In this document: positions 1-9,399 of the stretch, piece after piece | Layout: each line of letters opens with the position of its first letter | Numbering within the stretch: the first letter of the stretch is position 1 | Assembly: GCA_015680685.1 (NCBI GenBank) | Contig: MNCI01020446.1 | Span: 959-41,587 of the forward strand | Direction: 5' to 3' | From: Gnetum montanum | Lineage: Eukaryota > Streptophyta > Gnetopsida > Gnetales > Gnetaceae | DNA length: 40,629 bases | The notes under the pieces: model-generated | The model's database searches: none | Told to the model about the DNA's origin: nothing | What the model saw: the letters and a program-made list of their open reading frames with translations, nothing else | Program-made: the position numbers and the translations under genes

Positions 1-3000
1 AATGGTATGTTTCATCACTAGTGGATTGAAAGTCCTAAGGTCTTTGTACGTCCAAGCTAGAACATCATTAAATTCATGTAATAGATCAACAAATCTTTGT
101 CTTTCATCTGGATGTAGACAAGCTCCTATTTTAACAGGGTATTGTTTTCCTCCCTTTTGAACTTGAATTGTTTTAGTTTGAGCTAACGTTTGCCAATTAT
201 TGTCTTTCGATAAATCTGGGGCCTTGGTGTATAGATCATCAAATAAAGCTTCTCTAACTGCAGTTTTAGGAGATATCTTATTTAAGAACACAACATCCTT
301 GGATGTATCTCCTTGATCATTAAATTCTCCTTCAGAAAATAGGAACTTACAAATATGGTCATCATCAACAAACACTTGAAAAGAAGAGATATTATCAGGG
401 ATAGAATAAGACTTCACCTTTTTGATAATGATTTCTGAATCCCAAGCATTATGTTTAAAAGGGACATCCAAAGTGGTAGCCATCTGGGCTAGTGCATTAG
501 GAATATAATTTTCTTCTCTAGGCACATGTTCAATGGTTACACATTGAAATTCTTTAATAAGTTCAAGAACGTAAGCTTTGTATGCTTTCATGGTGATGTC
601 TTTATCGTCAAAGAGACCATTAGCTTGGTTCACTATCAGTTGGGAGTCACTATAGATTTTAAGTTTGGACAAATCGTAGTGTTTAGCTAATTTGATCCCG
701 TGAATTAATGCTTCATACTCGAGTATATTGTTGGTCATTGGTTGAGTGAAATTAATAGCTTTAAGAATAGGAGCTTCACCAGGAGGTATAAGCATTATTC
801 CAGCTCCACATCCTTTCTTGGAAGAAGCACCGTCCACTCTTAATATCCAAGTATTCAAGTTTGTAAAATCTAAAAAATTGGCCCTTTGATCAAGGTAGCA
901 GTGATCATCATCAAATTTTGGTTCATCTTCTAATATTTCATTAGTTAAAATCTCACTTATGTCTGTATCATTTCCTAGTGGTGGTGGGTCACCGAAAAGA
1001 AAGGTTTTTCCATCATGTTGGTGATATGGAAAAATATCTTCATACACCTTCTCATATTCTCTAAAAGCTTGATAGTACTGAGTGGAACATGTGTATGCAA
1101 AAGGATTTATGTATGTAGCCTCATTTGTATCATCGTTTAAGGAATACTCGCCAAGTCCTAGTTCGACCACTCCAATGAAATGATCGTTGTTTTGATTTCC
1201 TTGAGACATAGTTTGTTGATCAAAAGTTATTACCATTTGCTTATAAAAGGGTTCCCTAGGTATAATCATATATTCAGATTTTCTTTCAAATGGGATCAAT
1301 AATTCTGAGAAATCCGACCTAAAGAAGCCCCCAAACTTAGCACCAAAAGTTCTAGATAATAGCACACCATATGTGGGTGTCATATCAACTACTAGGATAT
1401 CTGTATAACATGTAAATGTAGGGTATTGCTTAAGTTGTACTTTTGCTCCTTTTAATAACCCTACTACAGGTACGCTAGATCCATCAAGTTGAATCACACT
1501 TTTAGTTTGTGGTATCATTTGTGCTCCTAAGGTGTTACAAATGTCAAGAGGCATAACACTAACAGTTGCACCTGAATCCATTAAACAGTTATGGACATTC
1601 TTTCCTAAAATAATCAAAGTGGTTAGGAAAGGGGGATGATCCTTTTTGCTAGACATGGAATTATTCACGTTTTGTACTGATAACGTGTTAGGACTTTCTG
1701 CAAAGTGAACTTGCCTTTCGGGAATTGGGGATTTTTCTCTTTGGGCTACAGGTATATGAACCATATCCCGAATCACTTCTTTCATTTCGTTAAAGTGTAG
1801 GAGGTCATACATCGAAATGTTGGCTTTAACTCTTTTTAAGTCCTCAACCAAATCATAATTCTTATGTTCATCTTTGGCTTCTTGTTGAGATGGAACTCTC
1901 CTAAGTACAGATGGGGGGTTTGGTTGTTGTGGGGCAATTACTTGGGATGACCCGGATTGATTGTTTGCATTGTTTTGAATAGGAACTCTTTTGTTTGGAG
2001 GTGTATAGAAATTGTTCCTAGTTTGTTGTTGTGTAGTATTCATAATGTCACTGATTTTGCGGTAGCGAGTGTTGTGTGGGTTAGGGTCGCCTACCATAAC
2101 TTGTTCTAATGAGGAAACCTCTTCATTTTCTGTCTCATGAGGTACATCAAGAACCATGATAGGGGTTTTCCCATTTTGTTGCCCTTGGGTATTGTCACCA
2201 TACAATGCCATGAATTGAGGACAAGTCTTTTCAGAATGTTGCCTCGTATTATGAAGACGACAATAATCATCGTTGATTGATGCACTTGGTTTTTCTGGTT
2301 GTATAGGGCTTTTGTTATTGTTTCTCTTTAGCTCAACCACTTCATTGGATAGTTTTTGTAGTGAAGTGAGTATTTGGGTCATCTGATTTTGAGTTTGGGT
2401 TGGTGGTTCAACAGAATTTGATGTCCCGTTTGGGTTGATAATGGATTGAATCAAGGCTTTTGATTGGTCATCATTCAAACCAGTGTTGGATGGTAAGAAT
2501 GAAGAGGACATGGGGCCTTGTGAGTAATTACTTAAAGGTTGAGTTGATTGAAAGGGAGAAACAGCTTGAGGCATAACATTAGATGTTTGAAAAGTTGGTA
2601 GGAGTGGGTTTGATTGCATAGGGTTACTAACACTCATCATCCCAAATTGGGTTTGGATGCTGTTCATAAGGGTTATTTGCTCTAATTCCATAGCTTTTGA
2701 CATTGCACCTTGTATTTCCATTATGTTGGGATCAGATTTGATAGCATAAGCGAAGAATGGATCAATGGTAGAGAGATAGAAGTTGAGGATACCATCTGGT
2801 TGTGGTCGCATCTCATTTGGCACATAGGCTAGTTGATGAAGGAATCTAAGGTTATAATCCCTAACATTTTTCCCGGGTAGCTTTCTTAGGCTGGTAAAGT
2901 TGCTTGATGCGATAGCAGGGCTTGTAAATTTGTCAAATTGATTCAAAAACTTGTTTTTGAATTCTTGCCATGTGTTAATAGAGGCATCAGGAAGCATTAA

Positions 3001-3384
3001 GAACCATTGGGTTGCTTTGGTCCTAAATGTTGTTACAAACACCCTGCATGCCACATCATTATGTATAATGTTGTGGATCCCTAATAAGGTTTCAAAACAT
3101 TGTATGTGTTGGCGGGCATCATTCGTAGAGGTTGTAGGATCGAAGAACAAGTTTATGTTTTGAAGGGATTTTGGTATGTCATGGTAGTTGTGAAAGTTAA
3201 AAGGGTTTCTTACTAAGGGAGTCGGGGGTTGATGGGCTGCCATCTTAGTCCGAGGTTTTTTAGGAATTAAACTTGGAAAAAGTGAAGCTCGTTGTTTCCT
3301 CAAAGTAAATTGACGAGTAGTTGGTTGACTAGGGGTAGGAGTATGAGTTTTTTGTTGAGATACTCCGTAAGAAAAGTCACTCAT
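1..3384 (-). CDS. Ty3/gypsy Gag-protease-RNase H polyprotein (5' part, runs off the left edge)
   Basis: An uninterrupted frame of 1128 codons runs from the ATG at 3384 to base 1 with no stop; I checked every codon. The order is as follows. Gag occupies about residues 60-330 (core with WQEFKNKFLNQF) and is followed by a Q/N/P-rich stretch. A C-x2-H-x4-H-x4-C knuckle lies at C375, H378, H383 and C388. An aspartic protease has its active site LMDSGATV at D603. An RNase H domain of the RVT_3 (archaeal-like) type spans about 848-970, with D851, E889, D913 and N963 at the four metal-ligand positions. A linker ending DVLAWTYKDLR reaches the window edge; in plant gypsy elements this segment directly precedes reverse transcriptase, so RT and integrase should lie to the left. 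The frame is intact, unlike every other element here, so the copy is young. The product is a retrotransposon polyprotein that makes virus-like particles and processes itself. Family assignment is sure; competence for movement is unknown. Confidence 0.93.
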   Translation of the reverse strand, partial: MSDFSYGVSQQKTHTPTPSQPTTRQFTLRKQRASLFPSLIPKKPRTKMAAHQPPTPLVRNPFNFHNYHDIPKSLQNINLFFDPTTSTNDARQHIQCFETLLGIHNIIHNDVACRVFVTTFRTKATQWFLMLPDASINTWQEFKNKFLNQFDKFTSPAIASSNFTSLRKLPGKNVRDYNLRFLHQLAYVPNEMRPQPDGILNFYLSTIDPFFAYAIKSDPNIMEIQGAMSKAMELEQITLMNSIQTQFGMMSVSNPMQSNPLLPTFQTSNVMPQAVSPFQSTQPLSNYSQGPMSSSFLPSNTGLNDDQSKALIQSIINPNGTSNSVEPPTQTQNQMTQILTSLQKLSNEVVELKRNNNKSPIQPEKPSASINDDYCRLHNTRQHSEKTCPQFMALYGDNTQGQQNGKTPIMVLDVPHETENEEVSSLEQVMVGDPNPHNTRYRKISDIMNTTQQQTRNNFYTPPNKRVPIQNNANNQSGSSQVIAPQQPNPPSVLRRVPSQQEAKDEHKNYDLVEDLKRVKANISMYDLLHFNEMKEVIRDMVHIPVAQREKSPIPERQVHFAESPNTLSVQNVNNSMSSKKDHPPFLTTLIILGKNVHNCLMDSGATVSVMPLDICNTLGAQMIPQTKSVIQLDGSSVPVVGLLKGAKVQLKQYPTFTCYTDILVVDMTPTYGVLLSRTFGAKFGGFFRSDFSELLIPFERKSEYMIIPREPFYKQMVITFDQQTMSQGNQNNDHFIGVVELGLGEYSLNDDTNEATYINPFAYTCSTQYYQAFREYEKVYEDIFPYHQHDGKTFLFGDPPPLGNDTDISEILTNEILEDEPKFDDDHCYLDQRANFLDFTNLNTWILRVDGASSKKGCGAGIMLIPPGEAPILKAINFTQPMTNNILEYEALIHGIKLAKHYDLSKLKIYSDSQLIVNQANGLFDDKDITMKAYKAYVLELIKEFQCVTIEHVPREENYIPNALAQMATTLDVPFKHNAWDSEIIIKKVKSYSIPDNISSFQVFVDDDHICKFLFSEGEFNDQGDTSKDVVFLNKISPKTAVREALFDDLYTKAPDLSKDNNWQTLAQTKTIQVQKGGKQYPVKIGACLHPDERQRFVDLLHEFNDVLAWTYKDLRTFNPLVMKHTI

Positions 3385-3746
3385 AAAATGAAAAATAACA
3401 AGAAATGTAAAATGCTAATAAACTGTGAAAATTAAAGAAAATAAAAAAACATTTGAATACTATATTTTTTATTTTTTAAAATTTTTAAAAGTAAAATTGA
3501 AATTGTAAAATTTCATAAAAGTAAATAAAAAGTAAAATAATTTAAATCACCTAAATTAAATTTCAGAAAAATAAATTAAAAGGATTGCTAGAATATAAAT
3601 TTGGAAATTTTAAAAATTTGAAATTAAAATAGAGCAGTAAAATTGAAAATGGGGAGACCAAAAATTAAATAGACAGTAATAAGAAATATGATAATTTTTT
3701 TTAAAGAAAAAGAAACATAAAAGGAAAAAAAAAATGTTGAGAAACT
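3385..3746 (-). other. Untranslated leader of the left gypsy element
   Basis: This very AT-rich stretch lies between the primer binding site and the Gag ATG, with long A/T runs and no coding frame in the element's direction. It corresponds to the 5' untranslated leader of the element RNA. Confidence 0.7.
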
Positions 3747-3764
3747 GCCCTCCTTCTAGCGCCA
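3747..3764 (-). other. Primer binding site of the left element
   Basis: Read on the minus strand it is TGGCGCTAGAAGGAGGGC. It starts with the TGG that pairs with a tRNA CCA end and lies 6 nt inside the LTR edge. TGGCGC starts are common in plant Tat/gypsy elements. The matching tRNA was not identified here. Confidence 0.8.
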
Positions 3765-4525
3765 AAAAGGTGTTGATGCGTAAATTTTGGACATGCGAAC
3801 ACCTGTGAAAAACTCGTTTGAGGAGACTATAGCCTAGGGTGCCTCCCGTATGGGTACGGAAACCCAAGAATAGTCTCTGAAAAAGCTATGTGACAGTAAA
3901 ATATTTAAAACTTAACTTTGATTTAATATTTAAATACTTAAATTTAATTTAATATTGGAAACTTAAAATAATTTGTGCAATTTATAAAATGATAAATAAT
4001 TCAAAAATTCAAATTTTATATGTCTTGCTGCAAAAGGTGCTTGTGGTTGCTGTCCCTGTTGCTGCCTTTGTGGTAGAGACAGATTCGCCTACTGCAACAA
4101 TTACTTGCAACAGAGAAAAGAGGATTGCTTGCTGCTGCCACGCACTCTGCTGTCTGCTGTGCTCATGCGATCTGGGCGTTGGCCGTCGTGTCAGGAGCTC
4201 CTACACTAGAGGTAGAACTTGCGGCAGAGGACTGTGCACCAGTGAAGGATGGATGGACAGCAACAGGCGGTGGAGCAATGGCGAATGAAGACAGCGTGTG
4301 ACCTCCGGTTGTCGCTCTCGAAACCTGGAAGCTGCAGCTGAACCCAAGGGAACCTGCAACTGACGAGAAACCAAAAAAGAACCAAGAAAACAGCCACTAG
4401 AATCTACCTGTGAAACTTGCAGAAATAAGACAAGTGAAACCAAAGCCCAGCAGTAGAAGGCTGAAATCCTTCGGCGAATTCAGGCCGAAACCTCCTCCCT
4501 CCCTCAACTCCATCACCTTGATGAC

Positions 4526-4533
4526 TTTTTATA
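4526..4533 (-). promoter_or_regulatory. TATA box of the LTR promoter
   Basis: On the minus strand the sequence reads GGCTATAAAAAG, about 137 bp inside the outer LTR end, oriented to transcribe the Gag frame. Transcription should start roughly 30 nt further along the minus strand. Confidence 0.65.
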
Positions 4534-4632
4534 GCCAATTTTAAGGTTAGGGTAACCCTCTTTTTTGTTTTCAATTTTTAATTTTGTATTCTTCTTTCCT
4601 TTTTTTTTTTAAAATAAAAATAAAAATAAACA

Positions 4633-4666
4633 AAGGCCCCATGCCAAGCATGGGCGTGTTGGCCTT
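4633..4666. repeat. Small palindrome at the outer end of the LTR
   Basis: There is an outer pair AAGGCC (4633-4638) and GGCCTT (4661-4666), and inside it CCCATGC (4638-4644) and GCATGGG (4648-4654). It lies in U3, 4 bp from the LTR end. It could form a cruciform or bind a dimeric protein; function is unknown. Confidence 0.6.
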
Positions 4667-4670
4667 AACA

Positions 4671-4675
4671 TATGC
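4671..4675. other. Candidate target-site duplication (one copy)
   Basis: The 5 bases TATGC directly outside the LTR are the expected position of a gypsy-type 5-bp target duplication. The second copy would lie beyond the left edge, so this is unconfirmed. Confidence 0.4.
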
Positions 4676-6575
4676 AACCTCACAGCTCTTAGAAAGCTAT
4701 CTTTATCTGATAACAATTTGCAAGGTCATCTTCCTTCATGGATGGGCACCATGTCTCACAGAGCAGAGCTTCTGGTTTTGCGTTTAGCCGACAATGAATT
4801 CACTGGTAACCTCCCACAGTCATGGCAGAATATGACCCAATTCCAAGAGCTTGAATTGTCCGGTAACAGATTGGCAGGAAGGCTACCGTCTTGGAAGCTC
4901 TTTCCAATTGTTCTGAGTTAACTGCGTTCCAAATCTATGGCAACGGTTTAACTGGAACTCTACCGGCTAAATTCGGAGGCTCCTTTCCAAATGTTCAGTT
5001 ATTGGAACTCTCTCGAAACTTCATGTGTGGCAACATCCCTGAAAGCATAGGAAATTTATCATCTGTCAATCGACTTAATTTTGACGATAATATGTTCAGC
5101 GGTGTCATTCCTTCTCATGTGGCAACTTTGAGGTCCCTGCAAGGAATCAATCTGTCAAAAAACAAACTTCGTGGCAACATCCCGTCTGAATTTTCCCTGT
5201 TAAACAAAACACTTGAATATCTGTATATATATCAGAATAATTTGTCGGGTTACATCCCTGCCAACATTGGGGAACTTGTTAATATGCGTGGTCTAAATCT
5301 CCATGGGAACTTGCTATCTGGAAGAATTCCATCGGAGCTGGGAAACTGCGATGTTCTTGAAGAGCTTATACTCTCAGGGAACAGCCTTTCAGGAGCAATA
5401 CCGCCCGAGGTTGCTGGTTTGAAATCTATTGTATTTTATTTTGATTTGTCAGCAAATGATTTGAAAGGAGAAGTGCCAACAGAAATAACAGGGTTGCAGA
5501 TGGCACAGTATATCGATCTCTCCAACAATCAGCTGTCTGGAAGCGTTGCATCTTACATGGATAGCTGGTTGGATGCCCGAGAAATCAACCTCACTTTCAA
5601 TAATTTCACTGGTAACCTTTCCAAATCAATCGGGAACAGGCTCACCCAGCTTCAAAGACTAGATCTTTCTCGTAACTATTTTACGGGATCGGTGCCCTCA
5701 TCTCTTTTGAATGGTTCAAATATTTATTTTTTGAACCTTTCATACAACAACTTCAGTGATGAGATGCCATGTTTGCACAGTTTCTCAAATAAGCTAAGGT
5801 TAAGCAGATGGTCCTTCATTGGAAATCCTTATTTATGTGGAAGATGCTTTGATCTTCCAGCTTGTACAATATCTGCTGGACAGCACAGATCTCACTCAAA
5901 CAAAAATGTTATTCTGAGAGTTGTGCTTGCCATTTTAGGTGGCCTTGTGTTGCTGGTTGTGGTTGTTACAGGGATACTTTTCAGAAGAATCAGAACATCC
6001 AAGGGGGAAACTCCAAGTATAAACAACCATTTCTTGAAGATATCTGTCGAGGAACTTCATAGGGCCACAGGTAATTTTAGTGATTCCAACTTGGTGGGTG
6101 AAGGCACCCATGGAAAGGTGTATAGAGGTATTTTGATGTCAGGAGAGTTGGTTGCTGTGAAACTATTTTCTTCCACAAATCAGCAGCAGACTGTTAAAAG
6201 CTTCAGAAAGGAGTGTGGTGTATTAGGGAAAGTAAGACATCGTAACATTCTGAAGATTATTACTGTGGTTTGGTCCGAAGATTTGAAAGCTGTTATAATG
6301 CCTTTCATGAGTAATGGCAGTCTCCATTCTCTTCTTCACAGCAGAGAAGATGGTCAGTTAACTCCTTTGAACTTGCGGGAGAGACTAACAATCTTAACAG
6401 AATTAGCAAGTGGACTTAGCTATTTGCATCATGATTATGATTGTCAGATCATCCACTGCGACATCAAACCAGCGAATGTATTATTGGATGGCGATATGAC
6501 TGTTAAGATCTGTGATTTTGGAATATCCCGTCTCATGGGAGAGTTTGACGGTTCAATGACATCTTCTTCTCTTCT

Positions 6576-6599
6576 TCAGGAGAGTTGGTTGCTGTAAAA
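6576..6599 (+). repeat. Copied segment inserted in the kinase domain
   Basis: Bases 6576-6599 match 6139-6162 (the SGELVAVK codons of the same gene) at 23 of 24 positions. The net insertion is 20 nt (6580-6599), placed between the LLQ and GSAGYIAP codons of the activation segment. It shifts the frame and creates the TAA at 6596-6598. The first 4 bases (TCAG) are shared by donor and target, as in templated end-joining or replication slippage. Confidence 0.85.
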
Positions 6600-6624
6600 G
6601 GGTCTGCTGGCTATATTGCTCCAG

Positions 6625-6716
6625 GTATCTCTATTTTATTTTCACATGCTTTTTTAATAAATTCTTCTTCCTGTAATGTTAAGATGCATCTGCTCAATTC
6701 AAGTGGATGGTTTCAG
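6625..6716 (+). other. Kinase-domain intron of the LRR kinase (92 bp)
   Basis: The donor is CCAG|GTATCT and the acceptor TTTCAG|AGTATGG. Splicing restores A-P-E-Y in the activation segment, splitting the E codon after its first base (phase 1). LRR-XII kinases commonly carry one intron in the kinase domain. An intron means the gene is not a retrocopy. Confidence 0.85.
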
Positions 6717-7393
6717 AGTATGGCATTGGGGAAAGAATATCTGCTAAAGGGGACGTGTACAGCTTTGGAGTGGTTGCCTTAGAAGTCATGACAAGATTGA
6801 AGCCCACAGATGAGATGTTTTCAGGGGATCTCACATTGCCATTGTGGATTTCCATGGCTCTGCAAGAGACAACAGCAGAAGAAAGGAGAGAAGCTCTGAA
6901 AGATATGATAAAGATGGCAGATGAAAGTGGAGGAGGAATCCAGATGGACAAAGATGAAGAAATGTCAGCAGTGGAAAAATTTTGATGCTAGGTCTAAGAT
7001 GCACCTGCCAAGATGCTTCCATGAGACCTGGAATGAAGGAAGTTGAGTCAATTCTAAAATCTATCACCATTGGACATGTGCAAAATCTGGGGACACAATT
7101 AATAGGAAACTTTGAAGAGATTATTAGGGTGGTAGAGTCACAGCCGCCTTTACTTCCAAGAAGGGCTGAAATTGACAGTTCAAGCTTTTCTGATTAGTGA
7201 CCACGGAGAAGGCAGGAGTTACCAAAGAGAGACCAATAATGTTAGACCCATAAAGTCAAGTATAGATCATAGATAAAATGTTGAATCTTATGTTGTGTAT
7301 CCATGTTCTCATAATGGTTTTCTTGTGGGCTTTCCATAGTGTGCTCTGGTTTTCCCTGTTTTTCATCTCGCCTGAATTGTATCCTTGTACATA

Positions 7394-7399
7394 AATAAA
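7394..7399 (+). terminator. Possible polyadenylation signal of the LRR kinase
   Basis: AATAAA lies 197 bp past the kinase stop codon in an AT-rich 3' flank. The position is right for a plant near-upstream element; there is no transcript evidence. Confidence 0.4.
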
Positions 7400-8560
7400 T
7401 TATATTTCAGTGACGGTGCCTAAAAGCACAAACAGCTGTCCAAGATCCTTGGTTGTTGGGTTTGTAGTCGTTATTTACTCCAAGGTTTTATTACCAGAGA
7501 TGAATATTATTTGATTCCCGATTGAATTTTATTATATAAATAACTAACGGTAACGGTACATTATATGTATGATAATATTAGCAGGAAATTCTCATTTCCT
7601 CAAACATGTTCAGCCTCCACAGAGGTGCACCTTTAGTGGTTTGCTTCTTTGAATCCATAGTAAGCGGTTTTCCTGGTTAGTGCAGTGGGCATTCAAGGTT
7701 AAACAATGAATGAAAAGATGAAAATTGGAGTTTACCTGCATCCGCCGGTAGAAAATGGAAATTTTATTGCCTTTCCAGGAATGCTAGTTTTAATGCAAGT
7801 AATTGCAGGAATTTCCTGTCAGATCCGAATTTGCATCATCGACCTATTATTAATGTCCGAATTTGCATCTTGAAAACGTACTTTTAAGCATGGAAGATCG
7901 TCCTTGAAAGCATTAATGATATGAAAGCACGCATTTGCACAGCTCCAAAGAAGACTCACCTTGTATTTGTTAAGCAAGCCCAGGTCACACAAAAACTAAA
8001 ATTTAAGTCTGGCTCTCCTGTTTCAAGATATTGACTGGACATCCAGCCATGCCGTTCCAGACTCGAGTTTGAACATCACTCTAATTGATGAGTCATTTTT
8101 ATTCCAACTTCTATGCATAATAAAATATCCTTTCTGCAAAATCGCTATGCCAATAAATCTAGTTAGATAGGATTGCAGATGGACGGAAAAAATAAAAATA
8201 AAAACAAAAACATCCAAGATGATAATGCAGAGCAGAGAAGCTTAGCTTCAATTATGGTGCTCGTGGAGGCATCTTTGCTGCAGCACCAAAAAAAATGTGA
8301 GGGCATTTTTGCAGCTACGGTGGAACTATGCAAAGATCGAAATGCGGCATCGATGACATTCATTTATTTTTGAAAGTGGAAAAATGTGCGGGGACTATAT
8401 TTTTTTTAATTGGTAGTTATTAATTGGTCATTTTGTTCAAATCTGCTGTGAAACATTTCTTCCCAGAGTGTGTAGACTTAACAAAATTTCAATTTCAGTC
8501 TAATGATACCATTTTTTTTACTAAGTTTACTAAGTTGACTATAACAGTTATCAGCGTGTG
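7400..8560. other. Intergenic DNA
   Basis: No convincing gene. The short frames around 8023-8373 overlap on both strands and match nothing I recognise. A 13-bp phrase (CCGAATTTGCATC) occurs near 7827 and 7857. No element ends were seen. Confidence 0.5.
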
Positions 8561-8944
8561 TATATATATATATATATATGGGTTAAAGAAGATCTTCTAA
8601 AGTTCATTCTCTCACGAAACAAGTTTGATGATAGCCAAATCATTCATCCATCTTCTTTTCCTATGCCCCTTTTTCATTTTCCTTGCATTGGTCCAATTTT
8701 TTTTTCAATGTTTGTTCCAGGTGTTTTCAAAACATCAATCTTCAACAAATAACAATACCTCAAAAACATCCCAAACAAATATTGAAAGAACAAATTGAAT
8801 CCAGAGGGTGCAAAGAAAATGGAAAGAAGCAGAGGAAGAGAGGAAGAGAGGATGGATGAGTGATTTGGTTATCATCAAACTTTTTTCCTCGACCAGCAGT
8901 CAGGCTTCCAAAAGAATAAATATTCAGAAGATCTTCTCAGCTAA

Positions 8945-8975
<31 letters not shown>
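8561..8975. repeat. Imperfect 415-bp hairpin capped by TA microsatellites
   Basis: The arms run from the TA repeat at 8561-8579 rightward and from the TA repeat at 8948-8975 leftward, meeting near 8750-8765. The left arm contains AAGAAGATCTTCT, then GTTTGATGATAGCC, CATTCATCCATC and TCATTTTCCTTGCA, then CAATGTTTG. The reverse complement of the right arm has the same blocks in the same order with substitutions (GAGAAGATCTTCT, GTTTGATGATAACC, CACTCATCCATC, CATTTTCTTTGCA, CAATATTTG). It is a foldback structure: a MITE-like element inserted at TA, or an inverted duplication able to give small RNA. No terminal motif of a known MITE family was recognised. Confidence 0.72.
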
Positions 8976-8980
<5 letters not shown>

Positions 8981-9399
8981 CAAAGTTAATGGAGCCATTT
9001 TGCAACCCTAACAAAAAATTGGATTAATTTTTTAAAAGATATCCATTATCATTATTGACGACATTATTTTAAAACTTAAGCTATTGAAATAATATGTGAA
9101 ATCATTCAATAATATCAAAATTGGCAAATGAATTAATATTAAATAGTATTATTAATACATTAAATATTTAAAAAGAGCCCCATAAAAATAAAATCATATA
9201 TATTTCAAATACCCTTATGCAAGAATACATTACACAATTGCTGCAACAACCATTATAGAAGTGTAGAATAGGAAATAGGAATAGGAAGAATAGATGTAAT
9301 AATAGAGGTAGGAGCTTGAACCTAAGATGCCTACTCTTGTAAATCAGCAAATATTTTTCCTTTGCAATTATACTATGAAAACACTTAGAATTTGAAATC
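8976..9399. other. AT-rich noncoding DNA
   Basis: No gene, repeat array or element end was recognised. Confidence 0.5.

Larger units (their letters stand above)
3771..4670 (-). mobile_element. 5' LTR (900 bp) of the left gypsy element
   Basis: The boundaries come from matching inverted ends (TGTT at 3771-3774, AACA at 4667-4670), the primer binding site 6 nt away on the inner side, and the abrupt switch at 4671 into receptor-kinase coding sequence. A minus-strand TATA box lies near the outer end, as expected for U3. Short frames inside the LTR on either strand resemble no known protein. The partner 3' LTR should lie beyond the left edge. Comparing the two would date the insertion. Confidence 0.87.
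4673..7197 (+). pseudogene. LRR receptor-like kinase, subfamily XII (FLS2/EFR/Xa21-like), 5'-truncated and frameshifted
   Basis: About 15 leucine-rich repeats of the plant LxxLxLxxNxLxGxIP type run from 4676 to about 5800. They are followed by a C-terminal cap (SFIGNPYLCG), one membrane span (about 5911-5985) and a Ser/Thr kinase. Kinase landmarks are the glycine loop GEGTHGKVYRG, the lysine in VAVKLF, HCDIKPAN (HCD makes it non-RD), DFG, and an APEY motif split by an intron. Family members are plasma-membrane receptors, often for microbial patterns. The 5' part (signal peptide and early LRRs) is cut off at 4670 by the gypsy LTR. Further damage: a 1-nt frameshift near 4888 gives a stop at 4919; a 20-nt insertion at 6580-6599 gives a stop at 6596; a 1-nt loss in the A/T run near 6975-6982 gives a stop at 6983-6985. 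The C-terminal part (RCTCQDASMRPGMKEV) ends at the stop 7195-7197. A non-functional relic. Confidence 0.93.

Noticed and set aside
2951-3163. Plus-strand frame of 70 codons
   Set aside because: It is the shadow of the real minus-strand Gag frame.
3989-4443. Small proteins on both strands (Cys-rich frame 3989-4288 plus; 4201-4443 minus)
   Set aside because: They lie wholly inside the LTR, overlap each other and resemble no family.
8561-8975. MicroRNA gene
   Set aside because: The hairpin is long and the pairing spread out, with no clear 21-nt duplex visible by eye. Kept only as a foldback repeat.
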